Shown in pieces: positions 23,752 through 31,521 of a stretch of 40,156 nt of DNA (the first letter of the stretch is position 1; each line of letters begins with the position of its first letter). Origin of the DNA: Clostridium sp. (GTDB taxonomy: Bacteria > Bacillota > Clostridia > Lachnospirales > Lachnospiraceae). The stretch spans positions 1 to 40,156 of the forward strand of contig JAISOV010000019.1 in the NCBI GenBank assembly GCA_031275405.1. Direction: 5' to 3'. The position numbers were made by a program, and so were the translations under genes. The notes below the pieces were generated by a model. The model saw only the letters and a list, made by a program, of their open reading frames with translations, had not been told where the DNA came from and did no database searches.

Positions 23752-24930
23752 ATGTATACAGCTTTTTTGATAAAATACGCCGAGATCGGCGTAAAGGGAA
23801 AGAACCGCCATCTGTTTGAGGAAGCCTTGGTACGGCAGATCCAATATGCCCTGCACAGGTGCGGGGGAGAGTTCCGGATCCATAAGACGCCAGGGCGTAT
23901 TTATGCCCAGGCACAGGCGGAATTTGATTTTGACGAGGCGGTGGGCTGTCTGCGGAGAGTGTTCGGCATCCGCGCCATCTGTCCGGTGGTCTCCGTGCGG
24001 GACGAAGGGTTCGGGAAGCTGCGCGCCGATGTGATCCGGTATCTGGAACAGGCTCATCCCGACCGCAGCCATACCTTCAAGGTGCAGGCCAGACGCTCCC
24101 GTAAAAATTACCCTTTGGATTCTAACGACATCAACGCGCAGTTAGGGGAAGCTGTACTCCACGCCTATCCGGAGATGAAAGTAGACGTCCATCGGCCCGA
24201 GATCGTGCTGAACGTGGAAATCAGGGAGAAAATCTACCTTTACTCCCAGGTGATCCCCGGACCCGGGGGAATGCCGGTCGGTACCGGAGGGAAAGCGCTG
24301 CTGCTGCTGTCCGGCGGCATCGACTCCCCCGTGGCGGGTTATATGATCGCGAAGCGGGGTGTGAAGATCGATGCCGTATATTTCCATGCGCCGCCCTATA
24401 CAGGCGAACGCGCCAGGCAGAAAGTCGTGGATCTGGCAAGGCAGGTCAGCGCCTACGCCGGGCCGGTCTATCTTTATGTCGTCAACTTTACGCAGATGCA
24501 GCTTTTTATTTATGAAAACTGCCCCCATGAGGAACTGACCATCATCATGCGCCGCTACATGATGCGCATTGCGCAGAAGATCGCTGAAGAAACAGGCTGC
24601 CTTGGGCTGATTACCGGGGAGAGCATCGGGCAGGTCGCTTCCCAGACCCTGCACTCTCTGGCAGCGACGAATGAAGTCTGCGACCTCCCGGTGTACCGCC
24701 CTTTGATCGGCTTTGACAAGCAGGACATCGTGGCGTGGTCGGAGAAAATCGGCACTTATGAAACCTCTATCCAGCCTTATGAAGACTGCTGCACCATTTT
24801 TGTGGCCAAGCACCCGGTCACGAAGCCCAACCGGAAAATCATCCGCAGGCATGAGGAACCTGTCGCGGAAAAGATGGACGAGCTGATGAAGGAAGCTTTG
24901 GAAGGGAAAGAACTGGTCATAGTTTCCTAG
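23752..24930 (+). CDS. thiI: tRNA 4-thiouridine synthase ThiI
   Basis: 392 residues. ATG 23752 with GGAG seven bases upstream gives MYTAFLIKYAEIGVKGKNRHLFE, the usual start; the frame from 23677 is not used. N-terminal ferredoxin-like and THUMP domains (to about residue 165), then the PP-loop SGGIDSPVAGYM (from S187) that adenylates U8 of tRNA, and the C-terminal EDCCTIFVAKHP. The rhodanese domain of the E. coli enzyme is absent, as in Gram-positive ThiI, so sulfur must come straight from the adjacent desulfurase. The stop codon lies inside a hairpin (24922-24947). Confidence 0.96.
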   Translation: MYTAFLIKYAEIGVKGKNRHLFEEALVRQIQYALHRCGGEFRIHKTPGRIYAQAQAEFDFDEAVGCLRRVFGIRAICPVVSVRDEGFGKLRADVIRYLEQAHPDRSHTFKVQARRSRKNYPLDSNDINAQLGEAVLHAYPEMKVDVHRPEIVLNVEIREKIYLYSQVIPGPGGMPVGTGGKALLLLSGGIDSPVAGYMIAKRGVKIDAVYFHAPPYTGERARQKVVDLARQVSAYAGPVYLYVVNFTQMQLFIYENCPHEELTIIMRRYMMRIAQKIAEETGCLGLITGESIGQVASQTLHSLAATNEVCDLPVYRPLIGFDKQDIVAWSEKIGTYETSIQPYEDCCTIFVAKHPVTKPNRKIIRRHEEPVAEKMDELMKEALEGKELVIVS

Positions 24931-24947
24931 GGGATTCCCTAGGAAAC
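24922..24947 (+). terminator. hairpin over the thiI stop codon
   Basis: GTTTCCTAGGG (24922-24932) pairs perfectly with CCCTAGGAAAC (24937-24947); the TAG stop is inside the stem. There is no + strand T-run after it, so termination would depend on the next hairpin or on colliding transcription from the minus-strand gene. Confidence 0.5.
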
Positions 24948-24953
24948 AGAAAA

Positions 24954-24981
24954 TGTCCCAAAGTGCGGACACCTTGGGACA
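24954..24981 (-). terminator. intrinsic terminator of the HPr-like gene
   Basis: TGTCCCAA (24954-24961) pairs with TTGGGACA (24974-24981). On the minus strand the stem is followed by TTTTC, so it ends the HPr-like transcript 25 bp past its stop. It probably also helps end thiI transcription from the other side. Confidence 0.75.
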
Positions 24982-25005
24982 AGCCATGGTATTACCTATG
25001 TTCGA

Positions 25006-25236
25006 TTAGATGACGTAAGGCTTTAAGGCGTCAAGGACTTCCGGCGGCAGATTGTCCGCATGGATTTTCAAGTCGATGGGCTTGGAGAGATCCAGGCTGA
25101 AAATGCCCATGATGGATTTTGCGTCAATCAAGTATCTGCCGGACACTAAATCGAAGTCATGATCGAATTTGGTAATATCATTCACGAAAGATTTTACCTT
25201 GTCAATGGAGTTCAAAGAAATTTGAAGTTCGGTCAT
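25006..25236 (-). CDS. HPr-like protein without the catalytic histidine
   Basis: 76 residues, ATG 25236 after the strong site AAAGGAGG. The second half matches HPr closely around the regulatory serine (DAKSIMGIFSLDLSKP, S41 corresponding to Ser46), and the length is that of an HPr. In the first half, where HPr has GIHARPA with the phosphorylated His15, this protein has SIDKVKSF: no His at that position. It therefore cannot pass phosphate in the PTS in the usual way, but could still be phosphorylated by HPr kinase like Crh and act on CcpA-type regulation, or serve another binding role. Monocistronic, with its own promoter and terminator, on the strand opposite its neighbours. Confidence 0.85.
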   Translation of the reverse strand: MTELQISLNSIDKVKSFVNDITKFDHDFDLVSGRYLIDAKSIMGIFSLDLSKPIDLKIHADNLPPEVLDALKPYVI

Positions 25237-25277
25237 TATAAATACCTCCTTTATAGTTTGTTATGCGTTCTGTATCC

Positions 25278-25306
25278 ATCTTAACGGTTCGCAGCGCAAA
25301 AGTCAA
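25278..25306 (-). promoter_or_regulatory. sigma-A promoter of the HPr-like gene
   Basis: On the minus strand TTGACT (25306-25301), 17 bp, TAAGAT (25283-25278), 42 bp before the ATG at 25236. With the terminator at 24954-24981 this makes a self-contained unit. Confidence 0.8.
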
Positions 25307-25340
25307 GGAGAAAACAGTACAAAATAAAACGGGGAATCCT

Positions 25341-26720
25341 ATGAAAAATGTAGCATTGCATAATCTTGGATGTAAGGTAAATTCTTATGAAATGGAAGTA
25401 ATTCAACAAATGTTACAACAAAACGGCTATCATATTGTACCCTTTGATGGGCCGGCGGATATTTATATCGTAAATACCTGTACCGTCACCAACATCGCGG
25501 ACAGGAAAAGCAGGCAGCTTCTCCACCGGGCAAGGGCGAGGAATCCGGCTGCCGTGGTGGTGGCGATAGGCTGCTATGTTCGTCCTGGCCAGGAAATGGA
25601 CGACAGTGTGGATCTGGCCGTTGGGAATGGCGACAAAAAGAATCTGCTCCCCATTCTGGAAGCCTATCTGGCGAAGAGAAAGGGAGGGGAAGCTCCGTTT
25701 CCGGGCGCTGCCAAAGGAGACGATGATATACGGCGGTATGGCGGCGAATTTCCGCTCCTGCGCCGGACCGGAGGGCATACCCGCGCTTACCTCAAGATAC
25801 AGGACGGCTGTAACCAGTTCTGTTCCTACTGTATCATCCCTTATGCCAGAGGGAGGGTCAGGAGCCGCGAGGAAGCGGACATCTTAAAAGAAATCGAGGG
25901 GCTGGCGCAGGCGGGCTGTCAGGAGGTGGTGCTGACCGGGATCCACATCAGTTCTTATGGCATGGATCTGGAGAACCGTCCGAAACTGGTGGATCTGGCG
26001 GAGAAAATCCAGCGGATCGAGCCGCTGAAACGGATCCGTTTCGGTTCCTTGGAGCCCCGGATCATTTCCGCCGAATGCGTGGAGCGGCTTTCTAAACTTT
26101 CCAAACTCTGCCCGCATTTTCATCTGTCCTTACAGAGCGGATGTGACGAAACCTTGAAACGGATGAATAGACAGTACACCACAGGGGAATACTTCCAGAG
26201 TATGGAAGCGCTCCGCAGAACCTATGGACAGCCTGCTGTCACCACGGACATCATCGTGGGCTTTCCGGGGGAAACGGAAGAAGAATTTCAGGAAACCAAG
26301 CGGTTTCTGGAAGAAGGGGATTTTTATGAGATCCACGTCTTCCAATATTCCAAAAGGCGGGGAACCCGTGCCGCCGATCTGCCGGAACAGATACCGGAAC
26401 CAGTCAAGGCGGCAAGGAGCAAGGAGCTGCTTGCGCTGACCAGGCGGCAGTCTGCGGCTTTCCGCAGCCGCTACATAGGGAGGAACGTGCAGGTACTGTG
26501 GGAAGAAGAGAAAACGATACAAGGGAAGAACTATCTGCTCGGCCATACGGCGGACTATGTGCGGGCGGCAATGGAATGCGGACGGCATGGCGAAAAGGAG
26601 GGGGAAGAGGACGGCGTTTCCGGAAGGGCTGCACGGACGAACTGTTTACAGGAGGTGCGGGTGACGGGTTTTCTGACGGACGAGATCTTGATGGGAGCAG
26701 CTGTTCTGGCGCCGCCATAA
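25341..26720 (+). CDS. mtaB: tRNA t6A37 methylthiotransferase MtaB
   Basis: 459 residues. ATG 25341 (GGGGAA upstream) gives MKNVALHNLGCKVNSYEME, the family start; the earlier frame from 25263 lies in the divergent promoter. The N-terminal MTTase domain has C11, the Cys in VNTCTVTN and the Cys in IGCYV for one Fe-S cluster. The radical SAM domain has C157-x3-C161-x2-C164 (CNQFCSYC); a C-terminal TRAM-like region follows. It converts t6A to ms2t6A at position 37 of ANN-decoding tRNAs. The gene order rsmE-mtaB of Bacillus is interrupted here by nifS-thiI-HPr-like. The first 100 bases are more AT-rich than the rest. Confidence 0.94.
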   Translation: MKNVALHNLGCKVNSYEMEVIQQMLQQNGYHIVPFDGPADIYIVNTCTVTNIADRKSRQLLHRARARNPAAVVVAIGCYVRPGQEMDDSVDLAVGNGDKKNLLPILEAYLAKRKGGEAPFPGAAKGDDDIRRYGGEFPLLRRTGGHTRAYLKIQDGCNQFCSYCIIPYARGRVRSREEADILKEIEGLAQAGCQEVVLTGIHISSYGMDLENRPKLVDLAEKIQRIEPLKRIRFGSLEPRIISAECVERLSKLSKLCPHFHLSLQSGCDETLKRMNRQYTTGEYFQSMEALRRTYGQPAVTTDIIVGFPGETEEEFQETKRFLEEGDFYEIHVFQYSKRRGTRAADLPEQIPEPVKAARSKELLALTRRQSAAFRSRYIGRNVQVLWEEEKTIQGKNYLLGHTADYVRAAMECGRHGEKEGEEDGVSGRAARTNCLQEVRVTGFLTDEILMGAAVLAPP

Positions 26721-26738
26721 CAATTATTCAATTTTTCA

Positions 26739-26767
26739 TTGAACTTTTGTCCGGAATGGGGTAAGAT
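26739..26767 (+). promoter_or_regulatory. candidate promoter of the ireB-ruvX operon
   Basis: TTGAAC (26739-26744), 17 bp, TAAGAT (26762-26767), 70 bp before ireB. A small hairpin TTCAAT/ATTGAA (26727-26742) followed by CTTTT overlaps it and may end mtaB transcripts. Confidence 0.65.
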
Positions 26768-26836
26768 AGGAACAGGCGGAAAGTCGTGGAGAGGCCGAAA
26801 GGCCTGTACGGGAACGAACAAGGAATGAGAGGGAAC

Positions 26837-27100
26837 ATGCAAGAGTTAGGAAATACGCAGTACTTCAAAGTGGATACGGAGCCGGAGACGGGGGTCAGGG
26901 TGGTCTTGTCCACTGTTTACGAAGCATTAACGGAGAAAGGCTACAATCCGGTGAATCAGATCGTAGGGTATATCATGAGCGGTGATCCGACTTATATCAC
27001 CAGCCATAAAAATGCCCGAAGCCTGATCATGAAAGTGGAGCGGGATGAACTGGTGGAGGAAATCCTGACGGAGTATATACACCACAGCGGATGGAAATGA
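26837..27100 (+). CDS. ireB: IreB family regulatory phosphoprotein (UPF0297)
   Basis: 87 residues from ATG 26837 ([19 protein letters not shown]); ATG 26825 is possible and adds four residues. The core [53 protein letters not shown] is nearly invariant in the family. In Enterococcus faecalis IreB is a substrate of the Ser/Thr kinase IreK and negatively affects cephalosporin resistance. It stands first in the ireB-ruvX-DUF1292 trio that is conserved in Firmicutes; the reason for the linkage to ruvX is not known. Confidence 0.93.
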   Translation: MQELGNTQYFKVDTEPETGVRVVLSTVYEALTEKGYNPVNQIVGYIMSGDPTYITSHKNARSLIMKVERDELVEEILTEYIHHSGWK

Positions 27101-27136
27101 ACAAAGCCTCGTCCTTCATCGGAGAGAGGGAACGGA

Positions 27137-27565
27137 ATGAGAATCATGGGTTTGGACTTAGGCTCTAAGACAGTCGGTGTCGCGATAAGCGATACCCTGT
27201 TTTTGATTGCCCAAGGAACGGAAATCATCCGGCGCAAAGAGGAGAATAAACTGCGCCGGACATTGGCAAGGATTGAGGAACTGATCCTGGAATATGACGT
27301 GGGAGAAATCGTACTGGGATTTCCGAAGAACATGAACGCTACGGAAGGGGAACGCGCCGCTTTGACGAAGGAATTCCAGGGCAAGCTGGAAAGGCGGACG
27401 GGACTGCCGGTGCTGCTATGGGATGAGCGCCTTAGCACGGCGGCGGCGGACAGGGCTATGATAGAAGCCGGGATCCGGCGCGAAGACCGGACAGAGCGGA
27501 TGGACAAAGTGGCGGCGGCGCTCATTTTGCAGGGCTATCTGGATCGCCGGAGGATGACGGGATAG
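27137..27565 (+). CDS. ruvX: putative pre-16S rRNA nuclease / Holliday junction resolvase RuvX (YqgF)
   Basis: 142 residues, ATG 27137 behind GGGAACGGA. RNase H-like fold landmarks: N-terminal [16 protein letters not shown] with the catalytic Asp, the strand [25 protein letters not shown] and the C-terminal [15 protein letters not shown] with Asp. In E. coli the protein matures the 5' end of 16S rRNA; a Holliday-junction role was proposed earlier from fold similarity. Middle gene of the conserved trio. Confidence 0.94.
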   Translation: MRIMGLDLGSKTVGVAISDTLFLIAQGTEIIRRKEENKLRRTLARIEELILEYDVGEIVLGFPKNMNATEGERAALTKEFQGKLERRTGLPVLLWDERLSTAAADRAMIEAGIRREDRTERMDKVAAALILQGYLDRRRMTG

Positions 27566-27625
27566 GCGGCGCGGGGAGAGGACGACGGAGCAGGCTCGCG
27601 CGGGAAGGCTGGAAGGAAGCGGAAA

Positions 27626-27889
27626 GTGGAAAAATCGGAGAAGATCATGTTTCATCCGGAGGGCGAGGATCCGGTTGAATTTTATGTACTGGAGCAGACC
27701 CGGATCAGCGGCTGCAACTATATCCTGGTGACGGACTGCGAAGAGGGCGACGGGGAAGCCATGATCCTGAAAGACCTTTCTTCCGACGGGGAAACGGAAA
27801 GCCTGTATGCCGTCGTGTCACAGGAGGAAGAACTAGGCGCGGTCGCGCAGGTATTCGAGAGTATGCTGGAGGACGTGAGCCTGATCTAG
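27626..27889 (+). CDS. DUF1292 protein (YrzB family)
   Basis: 87 residues from GTG 27626; ATG 27647, with GGAG six bases upstream, would give an 80-residue MFHPEGEDPVEFYVLEQTR and is equally plausible. Strongly acidic, with the DUF1292 pattern FYVLEQTRISGCNYILVTD..GEAMILKDLS. Function unknown across the family. Always found next to ruvX in Firmicutes, so co-expression is expected. The operon probably runs on into RNase J, which follows after 131 bp. Confidence 0.88.
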   Translation: MEKSEKIMFHPEGEDPVEFYVLEQTRISGCNYILVTDCEEGDGEAMILKDLSSDGETESLYAVVSQEEELGAVAQVFESMLEDVSLI

Positions 27890-28020
27890 GCTGCGCGGCG
27901 GTTCAGACAGAAATCGTACCAATGGCGGAGACAGCGGGAAACCAGAAAACAATGGAAAACAGCAGGGGCAGGCTGCCCGAAACGGGGCGGCCGCCATCCT
28001 GGCATATGGAGGAAACTTGG

Positions 28021-29697
28021 TTGAAAACAAAGAAAGAAAATGAAAATAGCTCCAGACTGAAAATTATCCCTTTAGGGGGTCTGGAGCAGATCGGCATGAA
28101 CATTACCGCTTTTGAATATGACGACAGCATTATCGTGGTGGACTGCGGGCTGTGTTTTCCGGCGGACGATATGCTAGGGATCGATTTGGTGATCCCGGAC
28201 ATCAGCTACCTGAAAGAACACGCCGAGAAGGTAAAAGGTTTCGTGATTACCCATGGACATGAGGATCATATTGGCGCCCTGCCCTATGTGCTGAAAGACC
28301 TGAACATACCGGTCTATGCCACACGGCTCACCATGGGGATCCTGGAGAACAAGCTCAAAGAGCATAACCTGATGAAGACGACAAAGCGCAAAGTCGTGAA
28401 GTTCGGACAGTCCATCAATCTGGGCGTGTTCCGCGTGGAGTATATCAAGACGAACCACAGTATCGTGGACGCGGCGGCGTTAGCGATCTACTCTCCCGCC
28501 GGGGTGGTGGTTCATACGGGGGATTTCAAGGTAGATTATACTCCGGTCTTCGGGGATGCCATAGATCTGCAGCGGTTTGCGGAAATCGGGAAAAAAGGCG
28601 TGCTGGCTCTGATGTGCGATTCCACGAACGCGGAGCGGCCCGGCTTCACCCCCTCCGAGAAAACGGTGGGCAAGATTTTCGATACCCTGTTCGAGGAACA
28701 TAAGAACACGAGGATCTTCGTGGCGACCTTTGCTTCTAATGTGGACAGGGTACAGCAGATCATCAATACCGCGTATAAATTCGGGCGCAAAGTGTCCGTG
28801 GAGGGGCGCAGCATGGTGAATATCATCGAGATCGCCTCCGGCCTTGGCTGCCTGAATATTCCGGAGAATGCGCTGATGGATGCGGATCAGCTGAAAAACT
28901 ATCCGCCCGATAAACAGGTCATCATCACGACCGGGAGCCAGGGCGAGAGCATGGCGGCCTTGAGCCGGATGGCGGGGAACATCCATAAGAAGATCACCAT
29001 CGGGGCGGGAGATACTATCATTTTTTCCTCCAGTCCGATTCCGGGGAATGAAAAGCCTGTAACCAAAGTGATCAACGAGCTTCTGCGCAAAGGGGCGGAC
29101 GTGATTTTTCAGGATACCCATGTGTCCGGACACGCCTGTCAGGAAGAAATCAAGCTGCTGTATACACTGGTTCGCCCCAAATATGCCATTCCGGTTCACG
29201 GGGAGTATAAGCACTTAAAGGCACAGGCAAAGATTGCCAGCAATTTAGGGATCAGTAAGGAGAACATTTTCATCCTTTCTTCCGGCGACGTGCTGGAACT
29301 GGACGGCGACAGCGCGAAGGTGGCCGGCAGAGTTCCGGTGGGAACGATCCTGGTAGACGGCTTGGGCGTGGGCGATGTGGGCAACGTCGTCCTGCGCGAC
29401 AGGCAGCATTTAGCGGAAGACGGAATCATGATCGTGGTCATGAGCCTGAACCGGGCGACCGGGGAACTGGTGGCCGGGCCGGACATTGTATCCCGGGGTT
29501 TCGTGTACGTGAAAGAATCGGACGAGCTGATCGAGGAAGCCCGCCATACGGTGGACGTGGCTCTGCAAAACTGTCTGGACAGGAACATCACCGACTGGGC
29601 AAAGCTGAAAGCCGCCACGAAAGACGTCTTGAGCGATTATGTATGGAAGAAGACCAAACGCCGTCCGATGATCCTGCCGATTATTATGGATGTCTAA
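28021..29697 (+). CDS. rnj: ribonuclease J
   Basis: 558 residues from TTG 28021, which has GGAGG eight bases upstream and gives the usual length; the frame from 27922 and ATG 28006 adds a tail without a ribosome site. Metallo-beta-lactamase domain with HGHEDH (H78-H83), the beta-CASP insertion (TGSQGESMAALSRMA, SSSPIPGNE), HVSGHA, and the C-terminal domain (GDVGNVVLRDR..SRGFVYVKESDELIEEA). A 5'-3' exo- and endoribonuclease central to mRNA decay and 16S maturation in Gram-positives, working with RNase Y-type degradosomes. Only one J-type gene is in the window; whether it corresponds to J1 or J2 cannot be told. Confidence 0.95.
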   Translation: MKTKKENENSSRLKIIPLGGLEQIGMNITAFEYDDSIIVVDCGLCFPADDMLGIDLVIPDISYLKEHAEKVKGFVITHGHEDHIGALPYVLKDLNIPVYATRLTMGILENKLKEHNLMKTTKRKVVKFGQSINLGVFRVEYIKTNHSIVDAAALAIYSPAGVVVHTGDFKVDYTPVFGDAIDLQRFAEIGKKGVLALMCDSTNAERPGFTPSEKTVGKIFDTLFEEHKNTRIFVATFASNVDRVQQIINTAYKFGRKVSVEGRSMVNIIEIASGLGCLNIPENALMDADQLKNYPPDKQVIITTGSQGESMAALSRMAGNIHKKITIGAGDTIIFSSSPIPGNEKPVTKVINELLRKGADVIFQDTHVSGHACQEEIKLLYTLVRPKYAIPVHGEYKHLKAQAKIASNLGISKENIFILSSGDVLELDGDSAKVAGRVPVGTILVDGLGVGDVGNVVLRDRQHLAEDGIMIVVMSLNRATGELVAGPDIVSRGFVYVKESDELIEEARHTVDVALQNCLDRNITDWAKLKAATKDVLSDYVWKKTKRRPMILPIIMDV

Positions 29698-29786
29698 GAT
29701 GGCGGCGGGAAGTTTTAGCCTTTCGGGCAGAACGGTTCGCTTTGTCGGCAAAGGTGGAGCTTGGTCTGGAAAGGACGGTCATAGCG

Positions 29787-30104
29787 GTGAAGATAAACGA
29801 TGCACTGCTTCAGTTGATCGATGCCATCAAGGCATCGAAGGAATATCAGGCTTTTGCGCGGGAAAAGGAGAGGGTGAAAGGCTACCCGGAGTTAAAGGAA
29901 CGGCTGGACGAGTTTCGGTGGAAGAATTTTGAGCTGCAGAATACGGAAGAGGATGCCCTTGAAAAAACAGAGCAGATGGAAGAGGAATATCAGGACATCC
30001 GGGAACATCCCGTCGTCAGTGATTTCCTGAGCGCGGAACTGGATTTCTGTAGGATGATGCAGGCCGTCTACTGGGAGCTGACGGAGAGCATGGATTTTGA
30101 GTAA
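29787..30104 (+). CDS. YlbF family regulator-like protein
   Basis: 105 residues from GTG 29787 (AAGGA eleven bases upstream); the longer frame from 29643 lies inside RNase J. All helical, with KASKEYQAFAREKERVKGYPELKERLDEFR and EEEYQDIREHPVVSDFLSAELDFCRMMQAVYWELTESMDF matching the YlbF/YmcA family. In Bacillus YlbF, YmcA and YaaT form the Y-complex that steers RNase Y cleavage. Lying directly behind RNase J fits a role in RNA turnover, by inference. Confidence 0.82.
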   Translation: MKINDALLQLIDAIKASKEYQAFAREKERVKGYPELKERLDEFRWKNFELQNTEEDALEKTEQMEEEYQDIREHPVVSDFLSAELDFCRMMQAVYWELTESMDFE

Positions 30105-30125
30105 GCGGAAAGGGAAGCAGGCTGT

Positions 30126-30689
30126 ATGAAAATCAGGCATATAGTAAGCGCGGTATGCGGGGCCATCCTGAAACTGGCGACGCTGATCATCCTTGGTATG
30201 ACGCTTTATCGGGGCGCGATCATGGCTTATGATTATGGGTACCGGGTGTTCACGGAACCGGCGGTCGCGCTCGGGGAAGGGCGGAACGTGACCGTAGCCA
30301 TCACGGCGGACATGACGGCGATGGAGATCGGGAAAATGTTCGCCGACAAAGGCTTGGTAAGGGACGCAAATCTGTTTGTCGCGCAGTATCTGCTTTCCGA
30401 GTACCGTGCGGATACCGGGCCGGGGATCTATGAGCTGAACACCTCTATGACGGCGGAAGAGATCATGGAAGCCATGGCGAAGGCGTTCCTGGAAGCGGCG
30501 AAGCGGAAAGAAGCCGAAGCTGCCGAAACGGGAAGCGCACAGATACAGGACGGGGAAACGAACGCCGCCGGGCGGGAAGACGGCGGGGAAGCGGCTGCCA
30601 AAGGGGAGGAAGCCGGCAGCGAAGACACGCGGGATAACGGGTCAGACACCGGAGCCGGAAATGAGTACGCGGGGGAAAATCCGGAATAG
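30126..30689 (+). CDS. MltG/YceG-like membrane protein lacking the catalytic domain
   Basis: 187 residues, ATG 30126. One membrane helix (about 13-32, SAVCGAILKLATLIILGMTLY), then a LysM-like subdomain (VTVAITADMTAMEIGKMFADKGLVRDANLFVAQYLLSE..GPGIYELNTSMTAEEIMEAM) as in the N-terminal part of endolytic transglycosylase MltG. An acidic Glu/Gly/Asp/Ala tail follows. The glycan-cleaving YceG domain with its catalytic Glu is missing. It cannot terminate glycan strands itself; it may bind peptidoglycan or partners at the membrane. In Bacillus the full mltG stands at this place (ruvX-yrzB-mltG-yrrM), so it is a reduced orthologue by position. Confidence 0.8.
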   Translation: MKIRHIVSAVCGAILKLATLIILGMTLYRGAIMAYDYGYRVFTEPAVALGEGRNVTVAITADMTAMEIGKMFADKGLVRDANLFVAQYLLSEYRADTGPGIYELNTSMTAEEIMEAMAKAFLEAAKRKEAEAAETGSAQIQDGETNAAGREDGGEAAAKGEEAGSEDTRDNGSDTGAGNEYAGENPE

Positions 30690-30769
30690 GTTCTGATGAG
30701 CCAAGGGAAGAAGCCTGACCGGCATAGCCGGAAGTTCAGGGAAAGGTTGCGGCGATGGAGGAACCAAAT

Positions 30770-31411
30770 ATGGTGGCCAGCGAAAGGACAGTTGCTTTTA
30801 TCAATTCTTTTGATAAGGGCAATTCTCCTTTTTTGGATGAAATAGAAAGAACCGCCAAAGAGGGCAGGATCCCTGTGATACGCCGGGAGACGCAGAATGT
30901 CCTGAAATTCCTGCTGGCGCTCCATAAACCGAAGAATATTCTGGAAGTCGGAACCGCCATAGGGTTTTCGGCGTTGCTGATGAGCGAGAACGGCCCGGAG
31001 GGCTGCCGGATCACGACCATTGAAAAGTATGAAAGCAGGATTTCCTTGGCACGGGAAAATTTCCGCAGGGCGGGACGGGAAGCAGACATCCTCTTATTGG
31101 AGGGGGAAGCCTTGGATCTCTTAAAAGGGCTGACGGGAAGCTATGACTTGATTTTTATGGACGCGGCAAAGGGACAGTACATCCATTTCCTGCCGGATGT
31201 GTTTCGCCTGCTGGCGCCGGGAGGTCTGCTGGCGTCGGACAACTGTCTGCGGGGCGGCGAAGTCATAGAGTCCAGATATGCGGTCACTAGGCGCAACCGC
31301 ACGATCCATGCCCGGATGAGGGAGTATCTGTATGAACTGACCCACCATCCCGGTCTGGTTTCCTGCGTCCTTCCGGTAGGGGACGGGGTGGCGCTGAGTA
31401 CGAAAGTGTAA
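30770..31411 (+). CDS. trmR: tRNA 5-hydroxyuridine O-methyltransferase (TrmR/YrrM-like)
   Basis: 213 residues from ATG 30770, which has GGAGG eight bases upstream and gives MVASERTVAFINSF, like the family N-terminus; ATG 30755 would add five residues. Class I SAM fold: motif I LEVGTAIGFSALLM, acidic TTIEKYESR, YDLIFMDAAKGQY, and SDNCLRGGEV with the metal-binding Asp-Asn. In Bacillus, TrmR turns ho5U34 of tRNA into mo5U34. The next gene, a U32 peptidase, belongs to the enzymes that make ho5U, so the pair forms one pathway at the wobble base. The 87-bp repeat follows the stop directly. Confidence 0.88.
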   Translation: MVASERTVAFINSFDKGNSPFLDEIERTAKEGRIPVIRRETQNVLKFLLALHKPKNILEVGTAIGFSALLMSENGPEGCRITTIEKYESRISLARENFRRAGREADILLLEGEALDLLKGLTGSYDLIFMDAAKGQYIHFLPDVFRLLAPGGLLASDNCLRGGEVIESRYAVTRRNRTIHARMREYLYELTHHPGLVSCVLPVGDGVALSTKV

Positions 31412-31496
31412 GGCTGAAAGAACGGCATTCTTTCAGCCGGTAATTTGTGCCGCGTACAAAGTCCCCGGAATTTGGAAAGAACACGGTGATAAAATT
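31410..31496 (+). repeat. dispersed 87-bp double-hairpin repeat, copy B
   Basis: First hairpin GGCTGAAAGA (31412-31421) with TCTTTCAGCC (31429-31438). Compared with copy A at 20554-20640 the third pair is C-G in place of T-A, a compensatory change. Second hairpin TTTGTGC (31444-31450) with GTACAAA (31454-31460), where one pair becomes G-U. It fills the gap between the methyltransferase stop and the U32 gene. No T-run follows, so it is not an ordinary terminator. Confidence 0.85.
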
Positions 31497-31521
31497 ATGG
31501 AAGAGAAAAGAGGTAAAAGCC

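Noticed and set aside
22503..23753. 416-codon minus-strand open frame over the cysteine desulfurase
   Set aside because: Antisense shadow with no start signal or domain.
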